A stretch of DNA of 64,000 nucleotides from Devosia limi DSM 17137. GTDB lineage: Bacteria > Pseudomonadota > Alphaproteobacteria > Rhizobiales > Devosiaceae. Within the stretch, counting starts at the first letter, position 1. Each line of letters starts with the position of its first letter. Location: assembly GCF_900128975.1 (NCBI RefSeq), contig NZ_FQVC01000015.1, forward strand, positions 1-64,000, read 5' to 3'. This document shows, piece by piece, positions 17,154 through 25,767 of this stretch. The notes below the pieces were generated by a model that was not told where the DNA came from, ran no database searches, and saw only the letters and a list, made by a program, of their open reading frames with translations. The position numbers and the translations under genes are program-made.

Positions 17154-17651
17154 ATGTATCAATCACTGAATGGTTCGGTTCATCCCATGGCAGCGGCTGA
17201 GATCGCCGTGCCTGCAATGCCCGATGATGAACGGGTATGGGTGCCACAGGCCGAAGGCGTGTGGTTCCGCCCGCTGATGCTCAATACGATGCAGGGGCAG
17301 TGGTGCAACCTGCTGCGGGTACGACGCGCCGGGGTCCTGTCGCGTCATCTGCACCCCAACCCGGTCCATGGCTACGTGATCAGCGGTCGGTGGTTCTATC
17401 GCGAGCACGACTGGGTCGCCGAAACCGGCTCCTATGTGTTCGAGCCGCCGGGCGAAATCCACACTTTGGTGGTTCCCGAGGACTGCGCCGAGATGATCAC
17501 CTTCTTCAATATCACCGGTTCGATGATCTATCTGGACGAAGCCAACAGGCACGTTGGCTATGAGGACGTGTTCACCAAGATTGATATGTGCCGCGCCCAT
17601 TACCAGGCCGTTGGCCTGGGCGCGGACTATGTCGACCAGTTCATCCGGTAG
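17154..17651 (+). CDS. cupin dioxygenase, 2,4'-dihydroxyacetophenone dioxygenase-like
   Basis: A 165-residue soluble single-domain cupin. Putative iron ligands lie in SRHLHPNPVHGYVISG (His) and the second cupin motif in EPPGEIHTLVV. Overall size and the GRWFYREHDWVAETGSYVFEPPGEIH pattern resemble the 2,4'-dihydroxyacetophenone dioxygenase/ChrR-type family, which cleaves C-C bonds with O2 using one Fe(II). The exact substrate is not predictable; placement behind a tct transporter suggests a carboxylated or keto compound. Confidence 0.65.
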   Translation: MYQSLNGSVHPMAAAEIAVPAMPDDERVWVPQAEGVWFRPLMLNTMQGQWCNLLRVRRAGVLSRHLHPNPVHGYVISGRWFYREHDWVAETGSYVFEPPGEIHTLVVPEDCAEMITFFNITGSMIYLDEANRHVGYEDVFTKIDMCRAHYQAVGLGADYVDQFIR

Positions 17652-17657
17652 GCCGCA

Positions 17658-18413
17658 ATGCACCCAAATCAAGGCAATTGGGCATCGCAGTGGTACGCGG
17701 GCAAGAAGGTCGTCATTACGGGCGGCAGCTCGGGGATTGGCGCGAGCGTGGCTCGGGCCTTTCTTGATGCGGGCGCTGAGGTCATCGCCACGGGTGTTTC
17801 GTCGGCGGACATCGAGGCTGCGCGGCAGCGCTCCAATCTCGAGGGCGCCCAGCTGCGCGTTCTCGATGTGCGCAACGGCCCTGCGGTCTCGGACCTGTTT
17901 GCCGGCCTCGACCGGCTGGATATTCTGGTCAATTGCGCCGGGGTGATCCAGCGCGGCGCCGAGCTCGATCCAGCGGTGTTTGAAGCAGTTGTCGACATCA
18001 ACCTGAACGGCACCATGCGGTGTTGCGCGGCCGCGCGGCCACTCCTGGCCGCCGGCAAAGGCGCGGCAATCGTCAACCTGGCCTCCATGCTGTCCATCTT
18101 CGGCGGCGGCATGGTGCCCGGATATTCAGCCAGCAAGGGCGGCATCAGCCAGCTCACCAAGTCATTGGCAATCGCCTATGGTCCCGACGATATCCGCGTC
18201 AATGCAGTGGCACCCGGCTGGATCGCCACACCACTGACGGCAGACCTGCAAGCGGACCCGGCGCGCACAGCGCAGATCATGTCGCGTTCGGTCATCAAGC
18301 GCTGGGGCGAGCCGGAGGACATTGCCAATGGGGCCCTATATCTGTGCTCTCCAGTGGCGCGTTTCGTTACCGGCACCACGCTCGTTATCGATGGTGGCTA
18401 CTCGGTCGGCTGA
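17658..18413 (+). CDS. SDR-family oxidoreductase
   Basis: A 251-residue short-chain dehydrogenase with TGGSSGIG near residue 20, NCAG near 92, a Ser in NLASML and the YSASKGG active site. It follows the cupin gene by six bases and ends the tct operon. Likely an NAD(P)-dependent alcohol/keto interconversion in the same pathway as the cupin, RraA and DapA-like enzymes. It is not close to bdhA (different active-site surroundings). Confidence 0.82.
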   Translation: MHPNQGNWASQWYAGKKVVITGGSSGIGASVARAFLDAGAEVIATGVSSADIEAARQRSNLEGAQLRVLDVRNGPAVSDLFAGLDRLDILVNCAGVIQRGAELDPAVFEAVVDINLNGTMRCCAAARPLLAAGKGAAIVNLASMLSIFGGGMVPGYSASKGGISQLTKSLAIAYGPDDIRVNAVAPGWIATPLTADLQADPARTAQIMSRSVIKRWGEPEDIANGALYLCSPVARFVTGTTLVIDGGYSVG

Positions 18414-18970
18414 CGGTAGCCCATACCGCATAGGTCGGCCGCCGTGGATTGCCCGGTGGCCGGCCTTTTCCGAGTTTCAATCAGCGTCACCTTTGCCAAG
18501 AGCTGATTGAGCCGAGGTCCGGAGTGCGGTCGTTCGCCCATCGTCGGCGCCGGACTTTTCTGCACATTCAGGTCGGCGGTTCGAGCACGATACTGACCCG
18601 AGAAATCGAGGTGCCTGGGCAGGCTAGAACTGGCTGTGCTCGGGGCGCAGGCGTGCATGCTGAAGCTGAACACACCATCCGGAGGATGCTCATGTCGATC
18701 GGCATCAATCCCCGCTCCGAGGTCAGCACCAGATGCGACGGCAGCCGTGGCATGAAGACCGGCAGGTCCAGCCGGTTGAGGCCCTCGCTCCAATCCCGTC
18801 CACACGCGTGAAGTTGTGCAGCGGACCACGGTCTGGACAGGAGCGATGACGAAAGCGCCAGCGGCCAATGCCAATAGCAGAATGAGTTTGCTGAGGTCGG
18901 ACGAAGCGGTCGACGGCGACCCTCACTTCAGCTCAATTCGCGAACACTGCGTCGAAGTCCTCGGCGGATC
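18414..18970. other. gene-free stretch with possible decayed coding remnants
   Basis: No intact gene is visible between the SDR and dhaKL stops. On the minus strand several short protein-like pieces appear in different frames, for example a hydrophobic SKLILLLALAAGAFVIAPV piece near 18830-18900 and DLPVFMPRLPSHLVLTSERG near 18715-18770. Their frames are not connected, which suggests degenerate gene remains. I cannot assign a family. Confidence 0.4.
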
Positions 18971-20677
18971 CTAATCGGCTTTGCCGCCAATCTGCTCGCG
19001 AATTGCATTGAGCCAGATTGCTACGGCGACGGCGCCGCCGTCCTTGATGCCCTTGGCGCGGTCGCCAAGATAGCTGGCCCTGCCAAGGGAGGGAGCCATC
19101 GAGGCAGTTAGGTCGGCACCATCTTGTGCCGCCATTGTTGCCGCGTCGAATGCGGCGGCGGGTTGTGCTCCACGCTCGAGTTCGATGCGCCAGGCATCAG
19201 CGGCGGGACGCAAGGCATCCACCATGGTCCGATTGCCCACGCGTGCCCCGCCGAGCTCTTCAACAGCATCGACAGCCGCGGTGAAGGCGGCCAACCAGTC
19301 CTCTGACGAAGCTTCCGCCTTGTCGACCAGAATACTGGCCGCACGGACAAGGCCGACGGCGTAGAACGGGCCGGAACTGCCGGCGATGGCGCGACGAAGC
19401 GCATCGGCAATGGCGGTGCAGGCAGACGCAGGCGTATTGAAGGCATTGTCGGGAAGCGCCCGAATGGCCTCGGCTCCGCGCACCATGCTGGCGCCCAGGT
19501 CACCATCTCCGGCCTGGCTGTCGAGATGAGCGAGCAACGGTTCCTGCGCAATCAATTCGGTCGCGATGGCCTCTGCAACGGCGCGGATGGTGTGGGCATC
19601 CTTTCCCCTTGGCTGGTTCAGTTCAGTGCTGGCAGTTTGCGGTGTGGCCACGATGCGACGTTGGTGCGCAATGCGTCCGTCGCAGTTCCAGGCGCGCGCC
19701 TCAGTCGGTGCGTCGAGAGCGTGCAGAAGCGTATCGGTCAGTGGCAGCATGCTGATTGAAAAGCCCGGCATATCGAGCGCCGACAAAAACACGCCTGAGT
19801 AGAGACGCTCGACCACCAGCCCCTTCTCCCGAGCCCGCGCCAACGCGCGCCGGGCAACAATCGTCAGTTCAATGGGCGGCGTGCTGCCAAGCCCGTTGAC
19901 CAAGATCGCTACACGCTGTTCAGCAACCAGTCCCTTGTCGAGGATAATGGTATCAACAACGCGGTCCACCAGCATGTCTGCGGACTGCATTTGCACACGC
20001 TCCACGCCCTTCTCGCCATGAATGCCGAGACCAATCTCGATTTCGTCTTCACCCAGGGTGAAGCCGGGCTTGCCGACGGCAGGGACCGTGCAGGCTCCCA
20101 GCGCCACGCCCATGGTACCGACAGCTTGCGCGGTCGCCCGTGCCTGCGCGACGACCTGTTCCAGCGGCAGTCCGCTTGCCGCAGCGCTACCGGCGACTTT
20201 ATGGACCAGTACGGTGCCGGCAATGCCGCGGCGGCGTTCGCGCGGAACGATATCCCGCAGCGCCACGTCATCGGCAACGACGACGATCTCGGTGGGGATG
20301 CCCTGCGCCGTCGCCATTTCTGCGGCAAGGCCGAAATTAAGGCGGTCACCGGTGTAATTCTTGACAACCAGGACAGCGCCCCGAGGACCGGCGACCGCCT
20401 TGATACCAGCCAGCACCGCATCGACGCTTGGAGACGTGAAGACGTCCCCGGCAATCGCCGCTGTCAACATGCCAGTGCCAACATAGCCGGCATGACCGGG
20501 TTCATGACCGCTGCCGCCACCGGAGAGGACGGCCACAGGACGCTGGTCGGGCACGCTTTCATCCCAACGTATGAGCACGTTCTCAGTGTCGAGGAGTGCC
20601 AATCCGGGCGTGGTATCGGCTATGCCTTCCAGAACTTCGCGGACGAGGTGGCGGGGGTCGTTGATCAGTTTCTTCAT
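18971..20677 (-). CDS. dihydroxyacetone/triose-type kinase, fused DhaK-DhaL
   Basis: A 568-residue ATP-dependent ketose kinase. Residues 1-330 are the DhaK substrate domain: GGGSGHEPGHAGYVG at 53-67, Asp111 in NYTGD, and His220 in GIHGEKG, the residue that covalently binds the keto substrate. Residues about 355-565 are the DhaL ATP domain with the Mg-binding DGDLGASM at 391-398 and SSGPFYA. The start at 20677 gives the standard MKKLINDP N-terminus. It is last in the dctP-dctQ-dctM-dhaKL operon. Related fused kinases act on dihydroxyacetone, erythrulose or other ketotetroses, so the substrate is open. Confidence 0.85.
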   Translation of the reverse strand: MKKLINDPRHLVREVLEGIADTTPGLALLDTENVLIRWDESVPDQRPVAVLSGGGSGHEPGHAGYVGTGMLTAAIAGDVFTSPSVDAVLAGIKAVAGPRGAVLVVKNYTGDRLNFGLAAEMATAQGIPTEIVVVADDVALRDIVPRERRRGIAGTVLVHKVAGSAAASGLPLEQVVAQARATAQAVGTMGVALGACTVPAVGKPGFTLGEDEIEIGLGIHGEKGVERVQMQSADMLVDRVVDTIILDKGLVAEQRVAILVNGLGSTPPIELTIVARRALARAREKGLVVERLYSGVFLSALDMPGFSISMLPLTDTLLHALDAPTEARAWNCDGRIAHQRRIVATPQTASTELNQPRGKDAHTIRAVAEAIATELIAQEPLLAHLDSQAGDGDLGASMVRGAEAIRALPDNAFNTPASACTAIADALRRAIAGSSGPFYAVGLVRAASILVDKAEASSEDWLAAFTAAVDAVEELGGARVGNRTMVDALRPAADAWRIELERGAQPAAAFDAATMAAQDGADLTASMAPSLGRASYLGDRAKGIKDGGAVAVAIWLNAIREQIGGKAD

Positions 20678-20697
20678 GGTGCTTCCCGGGAGAGCGA

Positions 20698-21984
20698 TCA
20701 GTTGATGAAGCCGGCAAGACGCGGCAGGGCCAAGGACATTTCTGGCACGAGTATCAGCAGCAGCAGGAAGACGACCTGCAGGGCGTAGAATGGCAGCATG
20801 GCACGACTGATCGTTTCGATCTTGAGCTTGCTGACGCTGGCTGCTGCAAACAGGCATGGTCCAACAGGTGGCGTGGTCAGCCCGATGACCAGCGTGAGCG
20901 CCATGACGATGCCGAAGTGGATCGGATGGACACCACCACTGACTGCCACGGGCGCCAGGATAGGCGCCATGACGATAAGGGCAGCACCCGAATCCATAAA
21001 CATGCCGACCAGGAGCAGGACGCCAACAATGAGAAGCAACAGGGAGAGCGGATCGGATGCAACGCCGATCAGGGCACTGGCAATGTTCTCGGGAATGCGT
21101 TCGAGACCAATGAACCAGCCAAAGACATTGGCGGTGGCCAGCACCATGAAGATGACCGAGGTCATCACGCCTGCCCTGAGCAAACAGCCCGGAATATCGG
21201 AAAACTTCAGCGTGCGCTTGAGGAAGAGGCCGATGATCAGAATATAGGCGACCGATACGGCGGCGGCCTCAGTGGCCGTGAAGATCCCGCTCAAGATGCC
21301 ACCGAGGATAATGATGGGCATGGCGAGCGGCAAGGCCGCGTTGAAGGAAATTTCCATGAACTCCCGTGGCGTATAGCGGGTCTCGCGGCGCGGAAAATCA
21401 TATTTTCGCGCCAGGAAGACGACGAGGCCCATCAGCAGGAGAATGAGGAGCAGGCCCGGCACGATCGACGCAAGAAAGATCGAGGCGACCGAGACCTGGG
21501 CAATCGATGCATAGAGCATCAGGATGATGCTGGGGGGGATAATTGCACCAACGATCGAGGATGCCACCGTCAGGGCCGTAGCAAAGCGCTTGTCATACCC
21601 CATGGTTTCCATGGCTTTGATTTCGATGGAGCCAAGGGTGGCAATATCGGCAAGGGCCGAGCCGGACATGGTCGAGAAGAACGCACTGGCCAAAATATTG
21701 ACATGAGCGAGGCCGCCACGCAGCCGGCCGACCAGCGCATCGGCAAATCTCACGATGTCATCAATCGCCTTGGAAGCGGTCATCAGCTCCGCGGCGAGAA
21801 AGAAGAAGGGGATCGCCATGATGGTGAAAACATTGAGGCCCGCAAAGACACGCTGCGGCACGAGAAGCAGGAATTGTGCACCGCCAGCTTCAAACATCAG
21901 CCACAGCGAGACCAGACCCACGACAAAGGCAATTGGAATGCCGACAAGCAATAAAGAAACGAACGCAATCGCGGCGAATGTCAT
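20698..21984 (-). CDS. dctM: TRAP transporter large permease (DctM)
   Basis: A 428-residue inner-membrane protein with about 12 hydrophobic segments. Typical DctM motifs include SKAIDDIVRFADALVGRLRGGLAHVNILASAFFSTMSGSA and IIPPSIILMLYA. It forms the transport channel with DctQ and is driven by a Na+/H+ gradient. It is 20 bases from dhaKL, so the kinase is made with the transporter. Confidence 0.92.
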   Translation of the reverse strand: MTFAAIAFVSLLLVGIPIAFVVGLVSLWLMFEAGGAQFLLLVPQRVFAGLNVFTIMAIPFFFLAAELMTASKAIDDIVRFADALVGRLRGGLAHVNILASAFFSTMSGSALADIATLGSIEIKAMETMGYDKRFATALTVASSIVGAIIPPSIILMLYASIAQVSVASIFLASIVPGLLLILLLMGLVVFLARKYDFPRRETRYTPREFMEISFNAALPLAMPIIILGGILSGIFTATEAAAVSVAYILIIGLFLKRTLKFSDIPGCLLRAGVMTSVIFMVLATANVFGWFIGLERIPENIASALIGVASDPLSLLLLIVGVLLLVGMFMDSGAALIVMAPILAPVAVSGGVHPIHFGIVMALTLVIGLTTPPVGPCLFAAASVSKLKIETISRAMLPFYALQVVFLLLLILVPEMSLALPRLAGFIN

Positions 21985-22005
21985 ACTAAGTTCTCCTTGC
22001 TCCGA

Positions 22006-22521
22006 TCAGGCGCCGGGCGGCGGAACGAAGGGAGACTGGTTCTCGAGCGTTCGCTGCCAACCCTCTATCGAGACAGCAATGATCTGTATCAGCATCATCA
22101 CGCCGCCGATCGGCATGGCGGCGTAGGCGAAGGCCATATTCACGCCGAGCGAGGACGATGTCTGGCGCGGACCCATTTCGAGCGTCAGCCGCCAGCTAAA
22201 CCAAGTGAACACCGCCAGGAACACGGCAACCATGATATTGCCGAAGATGTAGATCACCCCCCTGACACGGACGGGTAAGGCATCGACCAGCAGCGTGATG
22301 CCCACATGATCGAGCTGGCGAATAGCAACGCTGGCTCCGATCATGGTAACGGCAACCATAAGAAATCGCGCCAGTTCGGGCGGCCAAGCCATCGGAATGG
22401 GGATGATGAAGCGGAAGAACACGCCCACCAGGACCGAAAATACCATGGTGGCGATGATCAGTATTGTCAGCAGCTTGGCCAAGGCCAGCGTAAGGTCTGC
22501 AAACTTCATAAAGGCAGACAT
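22006..22521 (-). CDS. dctQ: TRAP transporter small permease (DctQ)
   Basis: A 171-residue membrane protein with four hydrophobic helices, and the family pattern MAWPPELARFLMVAVTMIGASVAIRQLDHVGI in helices 2-3. It partners DctM. It is separated from dctP by 90 bases containing a strong hairpin. Confidence 0.88.
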   Translation of the reverse strand: MSAFMKFADLTLALAKLLTILIIATMVFSVLVGVFFRFIIPIPMAWPPELARFLMVAVTMIGASVAIRQLDHVGITLLVDALPVRVRGVIYIFGNIMVAVFLAVFTWFSWRLTLEMGPRQTSSSLGVNMAFAYAAMPIGGVMMLIQIIAVSIEGWQRTLENQSPFVPPPGA

Positions 22522-22568
22522 GCGTTGCTCCTCCTCATTTTAGACGGGCGTGTTCGACACGCCTTGTA

Positions 22569-22594
22569 AAGGCAGGCGCTTTGGCGCCTGCCTT
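22569..22594 (-). terminator. strong intercistronic hairpin between dctP and dctQ
   Basis: Two perfectly complementary 11-base arms (AAGGCAGGCGC at 22569-22579 and GCGCCTGCCTT at 22584-22594) enclose a four-base loop. On the minus-strand message the second arm is followed by TTACAAGG, a weak T-rich tail. It probably causes partial termination or 3' protection, giving excess binding protein over permease. Confidence 0.65.
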
Positions 22595-22611
22595 CTTGGC
22601 AGAGGGACGCA

Positions 22612-23652
22612 TTATTCGACCGACAGATCGGCCTCGGCCGTGGCGACGGCGGCCAAGAAGCCATCCACCTGTTCTTGACCGAACTGGCCAACCATCCAGT
22701 CGAGAACCTTCGGCTGGGCGGTGTCGCGGAATGCTGCAATCTGCTCAGGGCTTGAAGATGTTACCTCGACGCCACGATTGCGGAACTCCTCGACCACATC
22801 GCTAACCAGAGTCTGGGATAGACCACGCCCCGCAACGGCAGCCTGACGGCCAGCCACAATCACGGCTTGGCGCAGTTCGGGTGGCAGGTCCTGGAACCAC
22901 TGCTCGTTCACCACGATGAAGACCAGGCTATACACGTGCTGGTCGATGGTGGCGTATTTCAGCACTTCCTGCAGGTTCTGCTGCAGAGTGCCGATGATTG
23001 GCAGTTCTGCGCCATCGACAACGCCCGTCTGCAGCGCGCCATAGACTTCCAGCCACGGAATAGCCGTGGGCAGGGCGCCAAGGCCCGACACCATTTCCTG
23101 GTGTGCAGTGATTTCCATGGTGCGGATCTTGAGGCCTTCCATGTCTGCCGGCTCCACCACCGGGCGGACATTGTTGGCCCAGATACGGAAGCCCGCGTTT
23201 TCGCCAATGGCCACGGCACGCAGACCGGTTGTTGCAGCCATCTCGTCGAACAGGGCGTCACCCCAATCACCGTCCAGCACATCCCAAGCCACAACGGCAT
23301 TGGAGAAGACATAGGGAATTGTGGTCAACTGAATCTTGGGGAAGAAGCCCGAGATCGTCGCTTCATTCGGGGTGGCAGCCTCCAACACACCGGCCTGCAC
23401 GGCCTCAAGGTTTTCACGCAGATCACCCAAAGTGCCGCTCGGATAGAGTTCCACGGCAATACGTCCGCCCGACAGGCTTTCGAGCGCGTCCTTGAAGGTG
23501 CGCATCATCGCGTAGGTGTGGTTGGGATAGGTCAGTTCGCCGACATTTGAGAGCGGCGGGTCAACGTTCGGCAGGCGGACAGTATATTCCTGTGCCAGTG
23601 CCACCGAACTCATCATCAGTAGCGCGGCCAGGCCGGCAAGAGTTTTTTTCAT
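22612..23652 (-). CDS. dctP: TRAP transporter substrate-binding protein (DctP)
   Basis: A 346-residue periplasmic binding protein. The signal peptide ends near VALAQ, and the DctP fold is shown by LESLSGGRIAVELYPSGTLGD and IWANNVRPVVEPADMEGLKIR, which contains the conserved Arg that salt-bridges the ligand carboxylate. First gene of the dctPQM-dhaKL operon. A sugar acid or polyol acid ligand is plausible given the kinase and aldolase. Confidence 0.9.
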   Translation of the reverse strand: MKKTLAGLAALLMMSSVALAQEYTVRLPNVDPPLSNVGELTYPNHTYAMMRTFKDALESLSGGRIAVELYPSGTLGDLRENLEAVQAGVLEAATPNEATISGFFPKIQLTTIPYVFSNAVVAWDVLDGDWGDALFDEMAATTGLRAVAIGENAGFRIWANNVRPVVEPADMEGLKIRTMEITAHQEMVSGLGALPTAIPWLEVYGALQTGVVDGAELPIIGTLQQNLQEVLKYATIDQHVYSLVFIVVNEQWFQDLPPELRQAVIVAGRQAAVAGRGLSQTLVSDVVEEFRNRGVEVTSSSPEQIAAFRDTAQPKVLDWMVGQFGQEQVDGFLAAVATAEADLSVE

Positions 23653-23716
23653 AGTGGTGTTCCTCCCAATCCTATCTCGGCATGCCCCCTCGCATCCCGA
23701 GCTCCATGGAATTCAA

Positions 23717-23731
23717 TCCCGGATACCGGAA
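23717..23731. promoter_or_regulatory. candidate IclR operator upstream of dctP
   Basis: TCCCGG-ATA-CCGGAA lies 65-79 bases upstream of the dctP start. Its core CCGGATACCGG recurs in the site upstream of iclR and resembles the palindrome before the dapA-like gene. Confidence 0.6.
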
Positions 23732-23763
23732 CATCATTCAAGTGGCTGGATATGTCAAGGCCG

Positions 23764-24552
23764 CTATTTGGGCGTTGGCTCATATCCGAGATGGCTGGAA
23801 ATCTGCGCGGCATGATGCATGACCATTGCGGCCACAGAGGCCTCCCGGTCTCCAGGCGACTGCATGGCAGATCCGGTTGCGCTGATACTGGCAAAGACGC
23901 GGCCAAACTGATCATGGATTGGCGCGCCAATACAACGCAGGCCTGGCTGGTGCTCGCCATTGTCAACGGCGTATCCGCGCTCGCGCACTTTTTGAAGCTC
24001 CTGGCGCAGCCCTGCTCCGGTGGTGATTGTGGCGTCGGTATAGCGCGGCAGCCCCGCCTCGATGATGCGCTCAAGGACAGATTCGGGCTGGTAGGCCAGA
24101 ATGGCCTTGCCGATGCTGGTGCAATGCATCGGTGCATTTTCCAGGAGATTGAGTGGCGTGAGCCCGCCCGGCGCTGGTTCCGCCCGGTGTATGACGACGG
24201 CCCGTTCGCCGCCAAAAACAGCCAGATGAACAGACAGGCCGGTCATGCGACCCAGCGCTTCGGCAAATGGGCGCGCCTCCCGGTGAAGATCCATGTTCGC
24301 CAGCACGATATTGCCATACGCAAATAACCTGATGCCAAGACGATAGTTCTGGCGCTCGCGATCCTGGTCCAAGAGGCCAACTTCGCGCATTGACGCGAGC
24401 AGCCGATGCGTCGTGCTGCGCGGATAACCGGTTTGTTTGCAGATATCGGCCAGTGACATGGCGCGATGCGTAGTCGAGAAACAGTCAAGGATTGCGGCGA
24501 CTTTGTTTAACGACTTGAGGTTTTCGTCGCCTGACGCTCTGGTTTCGGACAT
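23764..24552 (-). CDS. IclR-family transcriptional regulator
   Basis: A 262-residue regulator. The N-terminal winged helix (residues about 12-75) includes MSLADICKQTGYPRSTTHRLL; the C-terminal effector domain shows MHCTSIGKAILAY and GLRCIGAPIHD, typical of IclR ligand pockets. The ATG at 24552 has GAGGAG seven bases upstream. It lies between the divergent dapA-like gene and the dct operon. Three matching palindromes around it make it the probable regulator of all three units. Confidence 0.9.
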   Translation of the reverse strand: MSETRASGDENLKSLNKVAAILDCFSTTHRAMSLADICKQTGYPRSTTHRLLASMREVGLLDQDRERQNYRLGIRLFAYGNIVLANMDLHREARPFAEALGRMTGLSVHLAVFGGERAVVIHRAEPAPGGLTPLNLLENAPMHCTSIGKAILAYQPESVLERIIEAGLPRYTDATITTGAGLRQELQKVRERGYAVDNGEHQPGLRCIGAPIHDQFGRVFASISATGSAMQSPGDREASVAAMVMHHAAQISSHLGYEPTPK

Positions 24553-24567
24553 GTCTAGCTCCTCGGT

Positions 24568-24583
24568 TTCCCGGTATCCGGAA
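24568..24583. promoter_or_regulatory. candidate IclR operator upstream of iclR
   Basis: TTCCCGGTATCCGGAA lies about 16-31 bases upstream of the iclR start; read on the other strand its core is the same CCGGATACCGG as the dctP site. The position suits autorepression. Confidence 0.6.
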
Positions 24584-24688
24584 TAGCCAATCGCCGGTCG
24601 CAGCACAATAGCGGCGCGTAACAAGAGGCGGCAAAGCGAAATTGACGGCAGGTCGAGCCGCTGCTACATGATCTCATATTCGGATTTA

Positions 24689-24707
24689 AATCCCGCAATA
24701 CGGGATT
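24689..24707. promoter_or_regulatory. candidate IclR operator upstream of dapA-like gene
   Basis: A perfect palindrome AATCCCG-CAATA-CGGGATT lies 28-46 bases upstream of the dapA-like start, probably overlapping its promoter. It shares TCCCG..ATAC.GG with the two other sites near iclR. Confidence 0.6.
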
Positions 24708-24734
24708 CAGCATTTGATCTAGGGGAGAAGACAC

Positions 24735-25634
24735 TTGTCCGCACTATCCAACGAGCAGCGCCACCTCATCACGGGAATCCTGCCGCCCATCACCAGCCCG
24801 TTCGGCCAAGACGGCGCGCTCGACGCCGGCGGTTTTGCCGAGCAGGTCGACTTCATCATGGATGCCGGTGCCCGCGGCATTGTCATCGGCGGCAGCACTG
24901 GCGAGGGCCACACGCTCAATCGCCAGGAGTTTGAAACCTCCATGCGCGCGTCTTCGGATGCCCTCAAGGGGCGCGGGGGCCTTCTGGCCGGGCTGATCGT
25001 CAACAGCACCCAAGAAGCCATCGACAGGGTGAAGGTGCTTGACGGCCTAAAAGTCGATGCCTTGCAGGTAACGCCCGTACACTACCTGTTCAAACCGGGT
25101 GCGCAGGCCACCATCGACCATTTCAAGGCCATCGCCGACACCACCGACATACCGATCCTCATCTACAATGTCATCCAGTGGAACTACCTCAGCGTCGACC
25201 TGATGCTGCGTATCATGGACGAAGTGCCGGGCGTCGTCGGCATGAAGCAGAGCAATGGCGACCTGAAGTCCGTCTCGGACCTGTTGACGCGCCTCAAGCC
25301 ACACAACGTCATCATCACTGGTATCGACGCGATGCTCTACCCCGCCTTCGCGCTTGGCGCCCACGGCGCTATCACCGCGCTAACAGCCGCTGCGCCCAGT
25401 GCAGTGGTTAAGCTGTGGGACGCGGTCGCGGCAAAAGATTATGAACTCGCCAAGGATCTGCACTTCAAGCTCGGCGCGCTCTACAATGCCTTCAACCACG
25501 ATAACCTGCCCGCTTGCACCAAATATGCCCAACATCGCCAGGGTATCGCCATGTACTATCCGAAGTCGCCTATGGAACAGGTCAGTGACGAACAGAAAGC
25601 CGGAATCGACCGCGCACTCTCGGACTTGCTCTAG
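24735..25634 (+). CDS. dihydrodipicolinate synthase/KDG aldolase family protein
   Basis: A 299-residue class-I aldolase of the DapA family. GGSTGEG is at 52-58, the catalytic Tyr144 is in LIYNVIQWN, and Schiff-base Lys171 is in VVGMKQSNGD, so the active site is complete, unlike the family member at 11720. The start is TTG at 24735 with GGGGAGAAG upstream. It is divergent from iclR. Lysine biosynthesis is unlikely given the catabolic neighbours; cleavage or dehydration of a 2-keto-3-deoxy sugar acid is the best guess. Confidence 0.82.
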   Translation: MSALSNEQRHLITGILPPITSPFGQDGALDAGGFAEQVDFIMDAGARGIVIGGSTGEGHTLNRQEFETSMRASSDALKGRGGLLAGLIVNSTQEAIDRVKVLDGLKVDALQVTPVHYLFKPGAQATIDHFKAIADTTDIPILIYNVIQWNYLSVDLMLRIMDEVPGVVGMKQSNGDLKSVSDLLTRLKPHNVIITGIDAMLYPAFALGAHGAITALTAAAPSAVVKLWDAVAAKDYELAKDLHFKLGALYNAFNHDNLPACTKYAQHRQGIAMYYPKSPMEQVSDEQKAGIDRALSDLL

Positions 25635-25637
25635 AGC

Positions 25638-25667
25638 TTTCGGCGCAGGCCGGTGCCTGCGCCGAAA
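25638..25667. terminator. hairpin between convergent dapA-like and omp genes
   Basis: A perfect 13-bp stem (TTTCGGCGCAGGC and its complement) closes a CGGT loop four bases after the dapA-like stop. It ends in AAAA on the plus strand, which reads as a short T-run before the stem on the other strand. It probably terminates or protects the plus-strand message. Confidence 0.65.
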
Positions 25668-25767
25668 ACGCAATCATGGAGGCGATTGGATTTAGTTCCC
25701 GTCCACCTTCCGTTGCTTGAACTGCCCAGTGTTCGGAGCCGCCGCCGCGAAGCAGGCGGACCGATGC

